64,000 bases of DNA, taken from contig NZ_BMQK01000004.1 in NCBI RefSeq assembly GCF_014648075.1, positions 1 through 64,000 on the forward strand, read 5' to 3'. Positions within the stretch are counted from its first letter, which is position 1, and each line of letters opens with the position of its first letter. This document shows positions 26,701 through 35,491 of this stretch, piece after piece. Origin of the DNA: Streptomyces ruber (GTDB lineage Bacteria > Actinomycetota > Actinomycetes > Streptomycetales > Streptomycetaceae). Below the pieces are notes generated by a model. That model worked only from the letters and a program-made list of their open reading frames with translations. It was not told where the DNA came from and searched no databases. Made by a program: the position numbers and the translations under genes.

Positions 26701-28651
26701 GCGCCACTTCCGCGAGCTGGGCGTGGACACGCAGGCCGAGGACTTCACGGTGGTCGGCATCGGTGACATGTCCGGTGACGTGTTCGGCAACGGCATGCTG
26801 CTCTCCGAGCACATCCGACTGGTGGCCGCCTTCGACCACCGGCACATCTTCATCGACCCGGCCCCGGACGCGGCGACCTCGTACGCCGAGCGCCGCCGGC
26901 TGTTCGAGCTGCCGCGGTCCTCCTGGGAGGACTACGACCGGAAGCTGCTGTCGGCGGGCGGCGGGATCTTCCCCCGCACCGCGAAGTCGATCCCGCTGAA
27001 CAAGCAGATCCGCGAGGCCCTCGGCATCGAGGCGGGGGTCGGCAAGATGACCCCCGCCGACCTGATGAGGGCCATCCTCAAGGCGCCGGTCGACCTGCTC
27101 TGGAACGGCGGCATCGGGACGTACGTCAAGGCGTCCACCGAGTCGCACGCCGACGTCGGCGACAAGGGCAACGACGCCATCCGGGTCGACGGCGCGGACC
27201 TCCGGGTCTCGGTCGTCGGCGAGGGCGGCAACCTGGGCCTGACCCAGCTCGGCCGGATCGAGTTCGCACGGCAGGGCGGCCGGATCAACACCGACGCCAT
27301 CGACAACAGCGCGGGCGTGGACACCTCCGACCACGAGGTGAACATCAAGATCCTGCTCAACGGCCTGGTCGCGGACGGCGACATGACCGTCAAGCAGCGC
27401 AACAAGCTGCTCGCCGAGATGACCGACGAGGTCGGCTCCCTGGTGCTGCGCAACAACTACGCGCAGAACATGGCGCTGGCCAACGCCCTCGCCCAGTCCA
27501 AGGACATGCTCCACGCCCAGCAGCGCTTCATCCGTCACCTGGTGCGCGAGGGCCATCTCGACCGGGCGCTGGAGTTCCTGCCCACCGACCGGCAGATCCG
27601 CGAGCGCCTCGCCGGCGGGCACGGTCTGACCGGCCCGGAGACGGCCGTGCTGCTGGCGTACACGAAGATCACGGTCGCCGAGGAGCTGCTGCACACCTCG
27701 CTGCCCGACGACCCTTACCTGCGCGGTCTGCTGCACGCGTACTTCCCGGAGCCGCTGCGGGAACGGTTCGCGGACCGGATCGACAACCACCCGCTGCACC
27801 GTGAGATCACTACGACGGTGCTGGTCAACGACACGGTCAACACGGGCGGTACGACGTATCTGCACCGGCTGCGCGAGGAGACCGGCGCCTCGCTGGAGGA
27901 GATCGTCCGGGCGCAGACCGCGGCCCGCGCGATCTTCCGCTCGTCGGCCGTGTGGGACGCGGTCGAGGCCCTGGACAACAAGGTCGAGGCCGCCGTGCTG
28001 ACCCGCATCCGGCTGCACTCGCGCCGGCTGGTCGAGCGGGGCACACGCTGGCTGCTCAACAACCGGCCGCAGCCGCTGGAGCTCAGCGGGACCATCGCGT
28101 TCTTCGAGGAGGGCGTGGACCGGGTCTGGGCCGAGCTGCCCAAGCTGCTGCGCGGCGCGGACCTGGAGTGGTACCAGAAGATCTACGACGAGCTGACGGA
28201 CGCGGGTGTCCCCGGTGAACTCGCCACGCGGGTCGCCGGGTTCTCCTCCGCGTTCCCGACGCTCGACATCGTCACGGTGGCCCACCGCGTCGACCGGGAC
28301 CCGATCGAGGTCGCCGAGGTCTACTACGACCTCGGTGACCGGCTGCGGATCGCGCAGCTCATGGACCGCATCATCGAGCTGCCCCGCGCCGACCGCTGGC
28401 AGTCCATGGCCCGCGCGGCGATCCGCGAGGACCTGTACGCGGCGCACGCGGCGCTCACGGCCGACGTCCTGTCCGCGGGCAACGGCTCGTCCACGCCCGA
28501 GCAGCGCTACAAGGTGTGGGAGCAGAAGAACGCGGCGATCCTGAGCCGGGCGCGCACGACGCTGGAGGAGATCCACGGCTCGGACTCGTTCGACCTGGCG
28601 AACCTGTCGGTGGCGATGCGGACGATGAGGACGCTGCTGCGCAGCTCGTGA
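23711..28651 (+). CDS. gdh: NAD-dependent glutamate dehydrogenase, large (about 180 kDa) class
   Basis: 1646 residues, the size of the L_180 class first defined in Streptomyces clavuligerus. It oxidises glutamate to 2-oxoglutarate and ammonium with NAD, a catabolic reaction. A long N-terminal regulatory half with ACT-like parts precedes the catalytic core: [21 protein letters not shown], the substrate lysines in [15 protein letters not shown] (about residue 880), and the nucleotide-binding [16 protein letters not shown]. The ATG at 23711 ([16 protein letters not shown]) has a good ribosome site; upstream GTG starts are rejected. A strong terminator follows. Confidence 0.96.
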   Translation: [1646 protein letters not shown]

Positions 28652-28667
28652 CGGAACGGAAAAGGGC

Positions 28668-28699
28668 GCGCCCCCGGGTCCTGGTGGACCCGGGGGCGC
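28668..28699 (+). terminator. Terminator of the NAD-GDH gene
   Basis: A 14-bp perfect stem (GCGCCCCCGGGTCC with GGACCCGGGGGCGC) with a TGGT loop stands 16 bp after the stop and is followed by TCTCGTGT. Confidence 0.85.
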
Positions 28700-28823
28700 T
28701 CTCGTGTCCCGGCGCGCGGGGAGTACCTTTCCGTGGCATACGGGATATTCGGGTTATCGTTGCCCCGATTGTCCGAAGAGTGTCGAGAGTCGTTCGGCCG
28801 GTGAACAGGGAGGGAGCGGGCCC

Positions 28824-29306
28824 GTGACACTGAACCTCGCCGACGTGCGGGTGCGCGCCCGGGGCACCGGTGCCCGCCCGGCGCGCGGACGGACCCGTCG
28901 TCTCGCCGTCGAGGTGGTGAAGTTCGGCATCGTCGGCGGCAGCGGTGTCGCCGTGAACTTCCTGGTGTTCAACGCCCTGCTGCACGGCGGGGCCGCACCG
29001 CCCATGGCCGCCACGGTGATCGCGAGCTGCCTCGCCATGGCCACCAACTACCTGGGCTTCCGTTTCTTCGCCTACCGCGACCGGGCGGTGCGCGTCCCGC
29101 GGCAGATCGCCCTGTTCTTCGTCTTCAGCGGCCTCGGCATCCTCGTGGAGAGCGGGCTGTTCTACGTCTCCCACCACGGCCTGGCCCTGGACGGACCGGT
29201 CGGCTCGAACCTGGCCAAGGCCCTGTCGATCACGCTCGCCTCGGCGTTCCGCTTCCTCGTCTACCGGACGTGGGTGTTCGCCGGCGCTACTTCTTCCCGT
29301 TCGTGA
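28824..29306 (+). CDS. GtrA-family membrane protein
   Basis: 160 residues with four membrane helices: VKFGIVGGSGVAVNFLVFN, a second around MAATVIASCLAMATNYLGF, a third at QIALFFVFSGLGILVESGL, and a fourth near SITLASAFRFLVYRTWVF. The pattern N-x-x-F-x-x-x-R-x-W/F (NYLGFRFFAYRD and FRFLVYRTWVF) is typical of GtrA proteins, which move lipid-linked sugars across the membrane or assist glycosyltransferases. GTG at 28824 follows GGAGGGAGCGGG. Its 3' end overlaps the convergent ABC ATPase gene by 20 bp. Likely part of surface-glycan assembly. Confidence 0.87.
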   Translation: MTLNLADVRVRARGTGARPARGRTRRLAVEVVKFGIVGGSGVAVNFLVFNALLHGGAAPPMAATVIASCLAMATNYLGFRFFAYRDRAVRVPRQIALFFVFSGLGILVESGLFYVSHHGLALDGPVGSNLAKALSITLASAFRFLVYRTWVFAGATSSRS

Positions 29307-30126
29307 ACTTCTCGTACTCCTTCATGACGTCCTCCGTCGGCCCGTCCAGCCGCAGTTCCCCGCGCTCCAGCCACAGCACCCGCTCGCAGGTGTCGCGGAT
29401 CGACTTGTTGTTGTGGCTGACCAGGAACACCGTGCCCGCCTGCTTGCGCAGTTCGCGGATGCGGTCCTCGGAGCGCTTCTGGAAGGAGCGGTCACCGGTG
29501 GCGAGGGCCTCGTCGATGAGGAGGACGTCGTGGTCCTTGGCGGCGGCGATGGAGAACCGCAGCCGCGCCGCCATGCCGGAGGAGTACGTGCGCATCGGCA
29601 GCGTGATGAAGTCGCCCTTCTCGTTGATCCCGGAGAAGTCGACGATCTCCTGGTAGCGCGCCCTGACCTGCTCGCGGGTCATGCCCATCGCGAGACCGCC
29701 GAGGTGGACGTTGCGCTCGCCGGTGAGGTCGTTCATCAGCGCGGCGTTGACGCCGAGGAGGGAGGGCTGGCCGTCGGTGTAGATGTGCCCGTTCTCCACG
29801 GGCAGCAGGCCGGCGACGGCCTTGAGGAGCGTGGACTTGCCCGACCCGTTCGTGCCGATCAGGCCGATCGCCTCGCCGCGGTACGCGGTGAAGGACACGT
29901 TCCGCACGGCGTGCACCCTGCGGACGCCCGCCGCCTTCTCGGACTTCTTGCGGCGCAGGATGCGGTTGAGGGCGGCGGTGGCGCTGCCGCGGCCCGCGCC
30001 GGTGCCGTTGACGCGGTAGACGATGTCGACGCGGTCGGCGATCACGGTGGGGACGCGCTCGGCGGGGGCGGCGCCGCGCGCGCCGTCCGCCGGGTCCAGG
30101 TCGGGACGGGTGATGGTGTCAGCCAC
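29287..30126 (-). CDS. ABC exporter ATP-binding protein, TagH/Wzt type
   Basis: 279 residues. Walker A GLIGTNGSGKSTLLKAVAG, a Q-loop-like region, the signature TYSSGMAARLRFS, Walker B VLLIDEALATGD and switch His SHNNKSI fit ATPases of ABC-2 polysaccharide exporters, notably TagH of teichoic acid export: the signature and the GTNGSGKST loop are near-diagnostic. GTG start at 30126 overlaps the permease gene by 8 bp, so the two form one unit. No extended C-terminal carbohydrate-binding domain is present, unlike Wzt of O-antigen export. Confidence 0.92.
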   Translation of the reverse strand: MADTITRPDLDPADGARGAAPAERVPTVIADRVDIVYRVNGTGAGRGSATAALNRILRRKKSEKAAGVRRVHAVRNVSFTAYRGEAIGLIGTNGSGKSTLLKAVAGLLPVENGHIYTDGQPSLLGVNAALMNDLTGERNVHLGGLAMGMTREQVRARYQEIVDFSGINEKGDFITLPMRTYSSGMAARLRFSIAAAKDHDVLLIDEALATGDRSFQKRSEDRIRELRKQAGTVFLVSHNNKSIRDTCERVLWLERGELRLDGPTEDVMKEYEKFTNGKK

Positions 30127-31042
30127 GGCCGTACGTCTCCTCAGCCTTCCAGAAGTAGATGAAGCCGCCGATGCCGGCGAGCAGGGCCCAGCCCAGGGCG
30201 ACGGCCCAGACGTGGTCGGGAAGCTGGCTTCCCTGGAAACTGTCGATCAGCGCGAACCGTACGAGGTCGATGTAGACCGCCGCCGGGTTGTACTCCAGCA
30301 GGAGCCGCGCCCAGGACGGGACGTCCCTCCCGGCCAGGACGTGATCGATGCTGAACATCACGCCCGCCGTGTACATCCAGGTGCGCAGCACGAACGGCAT
30401 CAGCTGCGCGATGTCCGGCGTCTTCGCCCCGACGCGGGCCATGACCATCGCCACGCCCGCGTTGAACATGAACTGCAGGGCGAGCGCGGGCACGATCAGC
30501 AGCCAGGACGCGGCGACCGGCACGCCGAAGCAGAGCAGGATCACGGCCAGCGCGACCATCGAGAACAGCAACTGCTGGAGCTGCTGGAGGCAGTACGACA
30601 CCGGCAGCGACGCCCGCGGGAAGTGCAGGGCGCGGACGAGCCCGAGGCTGCCGGAGACGGCCCGGGTGCCCGCCATGATCGAACTCTGCGTGAACGTCCA
30701 CACGAAGACGCCGGTCACCAGGAACGGCACGTAGTCGGGCACGCCGCGGCTGGTGCCCATCAGCACGCCGAAGATCAGGTAGTACACCGCCGCGTTCAGC
30801 AGCGGGTTCACCACCTGCCAGAGCTGGCCGAGCTTCGCCTGGCTGTACTGCGCGGTGAGCTTGGCGGTGGCGAACGCGGTGATGAAGTGCCGGCGTGCCC
30901 AGAGCTGCCGCACGTACTGGGGCAGGGAGGGGCGGGCGCCGCTGACGCCGAGGCCGTACCGCGCGGCGAGCTCCGCCGGGGACTCGGTGGCGGCGGGCGC
31001 GGTGGGTTTCGTGGGGGGCGGCGTGTCGAGGACCTGGCTCAC
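30119..31042 (-). CDS. ABC-2 exporter permease, TagG type
   Basis: 307 residues with about six membrane helices. The N-terminal amphipathic segment ARRHFITAFATAKLTAQYSQAKLGQLWQVVNPLL precedes helix 1 (AAVYYLIFGVLMG), as in TagG/RfbA/KpsM permeases. With the adjoining ATPase it should export a surface polymer such as a teichoic-acid-like chain. GTG at 31042 is preferred; longer starts would include the repeat operator region. It diverges from the TetR gene across a 162-bp gap containing a 32-bp direct repeat. Confidence 0.9.
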   Translation of the reverse strand: MSQVLDTPPPTKPTAPAATESPAELAARYGLGVSGARPSLPQYVRQLWARRHFITAFATAKLTAQYSQAKLGQLWQVVNPLLNAAVYYLIFGVLMGTSRGVPDYVPFLVTGVFVWTFTQSSIMAGTRAVSGSLGLVRALHFPRASLPVSYCLQQLQQLLFSMVALAVILLCFGVPVAASWLLIVPALALQFMFNAGVAMVMARVGAKTPDIAQLMPFVLRTWMYTAGVMFSIDHVLAGRDVPSWARLLLEYNPAAVYIDLVRFALIDSFQGSQLPDHVWAVALGWALLAGIGGFIYFWKAEETYGRG

Positions 31043-31109
31043 ATCCGCTGCTTTCGCTCGGGGAGGGGGGAGGTGTCCCTGCCCGGCGTGTCTCGTCGAG
31101 CGCCGGTTG

Positions 31110-31189
31110 TACGTCGGGACGGGACCGTTTCGTCGCAACGCGAGCGTAGGGCCAAGCTACGTCGGAACGCAACCGTTTCGTCGTAACGC
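31110..31189. promoter_or_regulatory. Two 32-bp direct repeats, operator candidate
   Basis: Copies at 31110-31141 and 31158-31189 match at 28 of 32 positions and share ACCGTTTCGTCGYAACGC; start-to-start distance 48 bp. The core CGTTTCGTCGYAACG is an imperfect palindrome (CGTT at one end, AACG at the other). They lie between the divergent exporter permease and the TetR gene, the second copy 15 bp before the TetR start, so they are probably the TetR protein's operators. They may control both directions. Confidence 0.6.
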
Positions 31190-31204
31190 CCTATGCTGGA
31201 CGCC

Positions 31205-31840
31205 ATGACGAGCAGAGCCGACACCGCAGGGGCGCAGCCGCAGCGTGCGCGCCGCCGGGCTCCCGCGGGGGCGGCCGTGCTGCGGGAGGACGTGACCGAG
31301 GCCATCCGCGCCGCGGTCTTCGAGGAGCTTGCGGCCGCCGGCTACGCGCGCATGTCCATCGAGGGCATCGCGCGCCGCGCCGGTGTCGGCAAGACGGCGG
31401 TCTACCGCCGCTGGCGCTCCAAGCTCCACCTGGTCCTGGACCTGGTCTCGGCCGTGGCGGTGCAGGGCCTGCCGGCGCCCGACACGGGCTCGCTGGAGAC
31501 CGATCTGCGGCTGCTGTACGAGGTGACCTCGCGCGCCCTGCGGCACCCGGTGGCCGGTCAGATCATTCCCGACCTGCAGGCGGAGGCGGCCCGCAACCCG
31601 GAGATCGCCGAGGCCATGCAGAAGGCGCTCCGTGAGGGTCAGCAGAGCGTCGCGAGCGGGATCGTCCGGGCGGCGGCCGAACGGGGCGAGATCCGCGCGG
31701 ACATCGACGAGGACCTGGCCCTGGATCTGATCTCGGGCCCGCTCTACTGGCGTGCGGTGGTCGTCCGCAGCCCGAAGCTGCCGAAGGGGCATCTGCCCGC
31801 TCTGGCCCGGGCGACGACGGCGGCACTCAAGGCGCTGTAG
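31205..31840 (+). CDS. TetR/AcrR-family transcriptional regulator
   Basis: 211 residues from the ATG at 31205 (an ATG at 31193 would add four). The N-terminal helix-turn-helix is AAAGYARMSIEGIARRAGVGKTAVYRRWRSK, preceded by a basic Ala/Arg tail. The C-terminal ligand domain resembles TetR_C_11 types (EVTSRALRHPVAGQIIPDLQAEA, YWRAVV). It is divergent from the TagG/TagH-like exporter genes, with paired repeats between, suggesting control of the exporter and itself. Ligand unknown. Confidence 0.88.
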   Translation: MTSRADTAGAQPQRARRRAPAGAAVLREDVTEAIRAAVFEELAAAGYARMSIEGIARRAGVGKTAVYRRWRSKLHLVLDLVSAVAVQGLPAPDTGSLETDLRLLYEVTSRALRHPVAGQIIPDLQAEAARNPEIAEAMQKALREGQQSVASGIVRAAAERGEIRADIDEDLALDLISGPLYWRAVVVRSPKLPKGHLPALARATTAALKAL

Positions 31841-31842
31841 CT

Positions 31843-31926
31843 CTCCGGTGTTTCCGGGCCCTAAGGGAGCCTCCGGTGTTTCCGGGCCCTAAAGGAGCCT
31901 TCGGTGCTTCCGGGCCCTAAGGGAGC
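31843..31926. repeat. Three tandem copies of a 28-bp unit
   Basis: Units at 31843-31870, 31871-31898 and 31899-31926 follow without a gap. The second differs from the first at one position and the third at two. Each contains TTTCCGGGCCCTAAGGGAGC or a close variant, including GGGCCC and an inverted CCCT-A-AGGG that can form small hairpins. They start 3 bp after the TetR stop; the third copy supplies the ohrR stop codon, so the gap between the two convergent genes consists almost entirely of the repeat. Confidence 0.85.
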
Positions 31927-32405
31927 CCTTCCGGGTCCTGTGCGCCCTCCAGCGCCGCCGTGTCCAGAGCGGCCGTCAGGCTGTCCAGCCGGGTGCGCAG
32001 CTCCAGGATGTCGTCGAGGCCGAGACCGGTCGCGGCCGCGATCCGGCGCGGCACCTGGAGCGCCCGCTCGCGCAGGGCCACGCCCTTCTCGGTGAGGCGC
32101 ACCTCCACCGACCGCTCGTCGCGCGCGCTGCGCTCACGCCGTACCAGTCCCGCCGCCTCCAGCCGCTTCAGCAGCGGCGACAGGGTGCCGGAGTCGAGCC
32201 GCAGGTGCTCGCCGACCTTCTTCACGGGCAGCTCGCCGTGCTCCCACAGCACCAGCATCACCAGATACTGCGGGTAGGTGAGGCCGAGGTCCTTCAGGAG
32301 CACCCGGTACAGGCCGTTGAAGGCGCGCGAGGCGGCGCTCAGCGAGAAACAGATCTGCTGGTCGAGACGGAGGAGATCGTCGGCTGTGGCGCGGCTCGTG
32401 GTCAT
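31917..32405 (-). CDS. ohrR: MarR-family peroxide sensor OhrR
   Basis: 162 residues. The reactive cysteine lies in LRLDQQICFSLSAASRAFN (Cys about 18), the position of the peroxide-sensing Cys of OhrR; the winged helix is PVKKVGEHLRLDSGTLSPLLKRLEAAGLV with the wing RSARDERSVEVRLT. Reduced OhrR represses the divergent ohr gene; oxidation by organic hydroperoxides releases it. The ATG at 32405 is chosen; an earlier in-frame ATG would lie across the operator. Its stop codon lies within the third 28-bp repeat. Confidence 0.93.
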   Translation of the reverse strand: MTTSRATADDLLRLDQQICFSLSAASRAFNGLYRVLLKDLGLTYPQYLVMLVLWEHGELPVKKVGEHLRLDSGTLSPLLKRLEAAGLVRRERSARDERSVEVRLTEKGVALRERALQVPRRIAAATGLGLDDILELRTRLDSLTAALDTAALEGAQDPEGLP

Positions 32406-32430
32406 GACACCAGGGTAACTCCGCACCGTG

Positions 32431-32460
32431 ATTAAGTTGTGTGCAATTAAATTGTGTGCT
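32431..32460. promoter_or_regulatory. OhrR operator / ohr promoter region
   Basis: In this otherwise GC-rich DNA an AT-rich island carries CAATT-A-AATTG (32444-32454, perfect inverted repeat) inside a direct repeat of TTGTGTGC (32437-32444 and 32452-32459). It matches the CAATT/AATTG type of OhrR sites and sits between the divergent ohrR and ohr genes. Confidence 0.75.
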
Positions 32461-32526
32461 GTACTCGTTGGTGAGGCGGCCGGACCCGGCCGCCGCGACG
32501 ACCGACTGCGCAAGGGATGATCATTC

Positions 32527-32940
<414 letters not shown>

Positions 32941-33103
32941 CGGCGGCCGGTCCGGCGCGATCCGTCAGCGCCCCGGCCGGCCCGGCCGTCCCGTGGGAGG
33001 ACGCCAGGTCGGGGGCCGGGTCGGCGTGGGGTGCGACGTCGCGCGCATGGGCCTGCTTTCGGTTCGGACGGTCCGGGGAACCGGCGCGAGGGCTCGGGTG
33101 GGT

Positions 33104-35491
33104 TCACGGACGCATCAAGGACGTTGGAGCCGCCGGGAACGCCGGCGGGAACGACGGCGAGGGCCCGGGCACGGACGCCGCCGGACGGGCCGCCGCCGAC
33201 GGCACCGGGTGCCGCCGGTCGAGCGGCACGACCGGCGGCAGCCCCGTGACCGCGGCGCCGGTCCGGGCCGCGGTCTCGCCCAGCACCACCCGGCGCACCA
33301 CCCGTTCGGCCGCGCGCCCGTCGTCGTACGGGCAGAAGCGCTCCCGGAACGCCGCCCTGAGCTGGGTCGAGCGGGAGCCGCGCCAGTGGCCGCTGGTGAA
33401 GATGTCGATCAGCTCGTCCTCACCGCGCGCCACCGCGCCCGGCGGGGCGGAGCGGAGGTCGAAGCAGGTGCCGCGCGTCGCCTCGTACACCTCCCGGTCG
33501 TCGTCGAGGAGCACGATCGGGCGGTCCAGGTTGGCGTAGTCGACCATCAGCGACGAGTAGTCGGTGATCAGCGCGTCCGACGCCAGGCACAGGTGCTCGA
33601 CGCTCGGGTGACCCGTCACGTCGAGGAGCCGCCCGCCGCCGGCGCGGGCCGACGGGGAGTCGTACGCGGGACCGGACGGCGGGGCGTCGTGGGCGTGGTG
33701 GGTCCGCGCCAGCAGGACGAAGCGCGGGCCGAGCCCGCGCAGGACGCGCTCCAGGTCCAGCGCCGTGCGCGCGTCGCCGCGGTAGTCGCGGTACGTGGGC
33801 GCGTACAGGACGGCGACCGCGCCCTCGGGGATGCCGAGCGAGGCGCGCAGCCGGTCCACGTCGGTCCGGGTCGCCCGCTGGAAGACGTCGTTGCGCGGCA
33901 GCCCGTACTCCAGCGTCTCGTAGCCGGCGGGGAAGACCCGTTCCCACACCAGCGTGGAGTGCCGGTTGCCCGACAGGACGAAGTCCCAGCCGTCGGCGCC
34001 CCGCAGCAGGCCCGCGGTGTCCGCGCCGCGGGCGGCGGCCGGACGGCCCCGCAGCTCCAGGCCCATGCGCTTGACCGGGGTGCCGGCCTGCGTCTGCACC
34101 AGGACCTGCCCGGCGCGCTTCACCAGCCGGGTGTCGAACTCGGCGTTGGTGACGAGGTACTTGGCGCGTGCCAGCGCCGTCCAGTACGCCGCCGAGCCCG
34201 GGACCACGCGCCGGGTCGCCGTCGGGAGCGTGTGGTGGTGCTCGGGATGCGCGGCCCACGCGGTGCGCACGTGCGGGGCGAACTCCCGGAACGCCTCCTC
34301 CAGCGCGCCCGGGTTGCAGCAGTGGCCGCGGCCCCCGTACGCGGAGAACAGGGCGCGGTCGGCGCGCAGCGGCAGCAGCCGCTGGACGCGGTAGTGCAGC
34401 GCGAGCGCGCCCCGCCCGGCCGCGCGCAGCGCCGACGACAGCACCTGTCCGCAGCGTCGGCCCGCCCGCGCCGCGAGCCACAGCGCCTGGTACGTGCGGT
34501 GGGCGCCCAGCCGGACGAGCAGGTGCCGCAGCCGCCGGTGGCCGCGGACCGGGACACCGGGCACCCGGTAGCGGGCGTAGTGGGCGCGCGCCCGGCGCAG
34601 GAACTCGGCACGGGCACCGTGCGGCAGGCGCACACGCCGCGAGAACACGGTCACGAAGTGGTCGACCATGCGGCGGAACAGCGCCGGGCGCCAGTGGGCC
34701 AGCGCGGGCCGGGCGTCGACGTACGCGAAGAGCCGGTCGTACTGCTCGAAGACGTCGAAGTGGCGGCGGCTGGTCGTGCCGAGGATGCCGCCCCGGCGGC
34801 GCTGGCGGTAGCGCACGCAGACGCGGTCCAGGGTGGCGATCGAGCCGGCCGCCATCAGCACCGGGTAGGTCCACGGCACGTTCTCGTAGAAGCCGGGCGC
34901 GAACAGGAGGCCCTCCCGCTCGAGGAACTCCCGGCGGCACGCCTTGTTCCACACCGCCGTCGGCGCCGACAGCAGCGCGGGGCGGTCGTCGAGGCGGAAG
35001 GGCGCCGGGCCCTGCTCGGTGAGCCGCGGGGCGCGCTGGTGGCGCAGGGTCTCGCCGGACCACAGCACGCGCGCGTGGTCGTAGACGACGACATCGGGGT
35101 CGCCGGTCTCCTTGATCCGGTCGGCGATCGCCCGCAGCGCGTCCGGGGTGAGGGTGTCGTCGCCGTCCAGGAAGACCGCGTAGTCCCCGGTCGCCAGGCG
35201 CAGTCCCGCGTTGCGCGCCGGTCCCAGCCCCCCGTTCGCCGGCAGGTGGAGGGGGCGTACGCGCGGATCGCGGGCCGCGAACTCGTCGGCGATCGCGCCG
35301 CAGGCGTCCGGTGAGCAGTCGTCCACGACGATCAGTTCGAGATCGGTGAAGGACTGGGTCAGTACGGAGTCCAGGCACTCGTGCAGGTACGCCTGGACCC
35401 CGTGCGCGGGGACGATGACACTGAACCTGGGCAAAGCGGCATCCAAGGGTCGGCGCGGCAGTCGTGCCCGGCAACGACCTGTCGCGCACAC
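33104..35491 (-). CDS. Bifunctional GT2 glycosyltransferase / CDP-glycerol glycerophosphotransferase
   Basis: 795 residues from a GTG at 35491; TTG codons at 35446 or 35434 would give starts nearer the family's usual PRFSVIVPA, so the start is uncertain. Residues about 20-250 are a GT2 domain (FSVIVPAHG, VVDDCSPD, FLDGDDTL). Residues about 380-750 are a TagB/TagF-type domain with VLYAPTYRDYR and LITDYSSLMVDYANLDRPIVLL. TagF-like enzymes polymerise glycerol or ribitol phosphate for wall teichoic acid. With the TagG/TagH-like exporter and GtrA nearby it argues for a teichoic-acid-like polymer. A Pro/Ala-rich tail ends the protein. Confidence 0.9.
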   Translation of the reverse strand: MCATGRCRARLPRRPLDAALPRFSVIVPAHGVQAYLHECLDSVLTQSFTDLELIVVDDCSPDACGAIADEFAARDPRVRPLHLPANGGLGPARNAGLRLATGDYAVFLDGDDTLTPDALRAIADRIKETGDPDVVVYDHARVLWSGETLRHQRAPRLTEQGPAPFRLDDRPALLSAPTAVWNKACRREFLEREGLLFAPGFYENVPWTYPVLMAAGSIATLDRVCVRYRQRRRGGILGTTSRRHFDVFEQYDRLFAYVDARPALAHWRPALFRRMVDHFVTVFSRRVRLPHGARAEFLRRARAHYARYRVPGVPVRGHRRLRHLLVRLGAHRTYQALWLAARAGRRCGQVLSSALRAAGRGALALHYRVQRLLPLRADRALFSAYGGRGHCCNPGALEEAFREFAPHVRTAWAAHPEHHHTLPTATRRVVPGSAAYWTALARAKYLVTNAEFDTRLVKRAGQVLVQTQAGTPVKRMGLELRGRPAAARGADTAGLLRGADGWDFVLSGNRHSTLVWERVFPAGYETLEYGLPRNDVFQRATRTDVDRLRASLGIPEGAVAVLYAPTYRDYRGDARTALDLERVLRGLGPRFVLLARTHHAHDAPPSGPAYDSPSARAGGGRLLDVTGHPSVEHLCLASDALITDYSSLMVDYANLDRPIVLLDDDREVYEATRGTCFDLRSAPPGAVARGEDELIDIFTSGHWRGSRSTQLRAAFRERFCPYDDGRAAERVVRRVVLGETAARTGAAVTGLPPVVPLDRRHPVPSAAARPAASVPGPSPSFPPAFPAAPTSLMRP

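Noticed and set aside
25916..28576. 886-codon minus-strand frame opposite NAD-GDH
   Set aside because: Antisense shadow with no start signals and no family character.
31843..31926. Short CRISPR array
   Set aside because: The 28-bp units abut each other without spacers and no cas genes are present.
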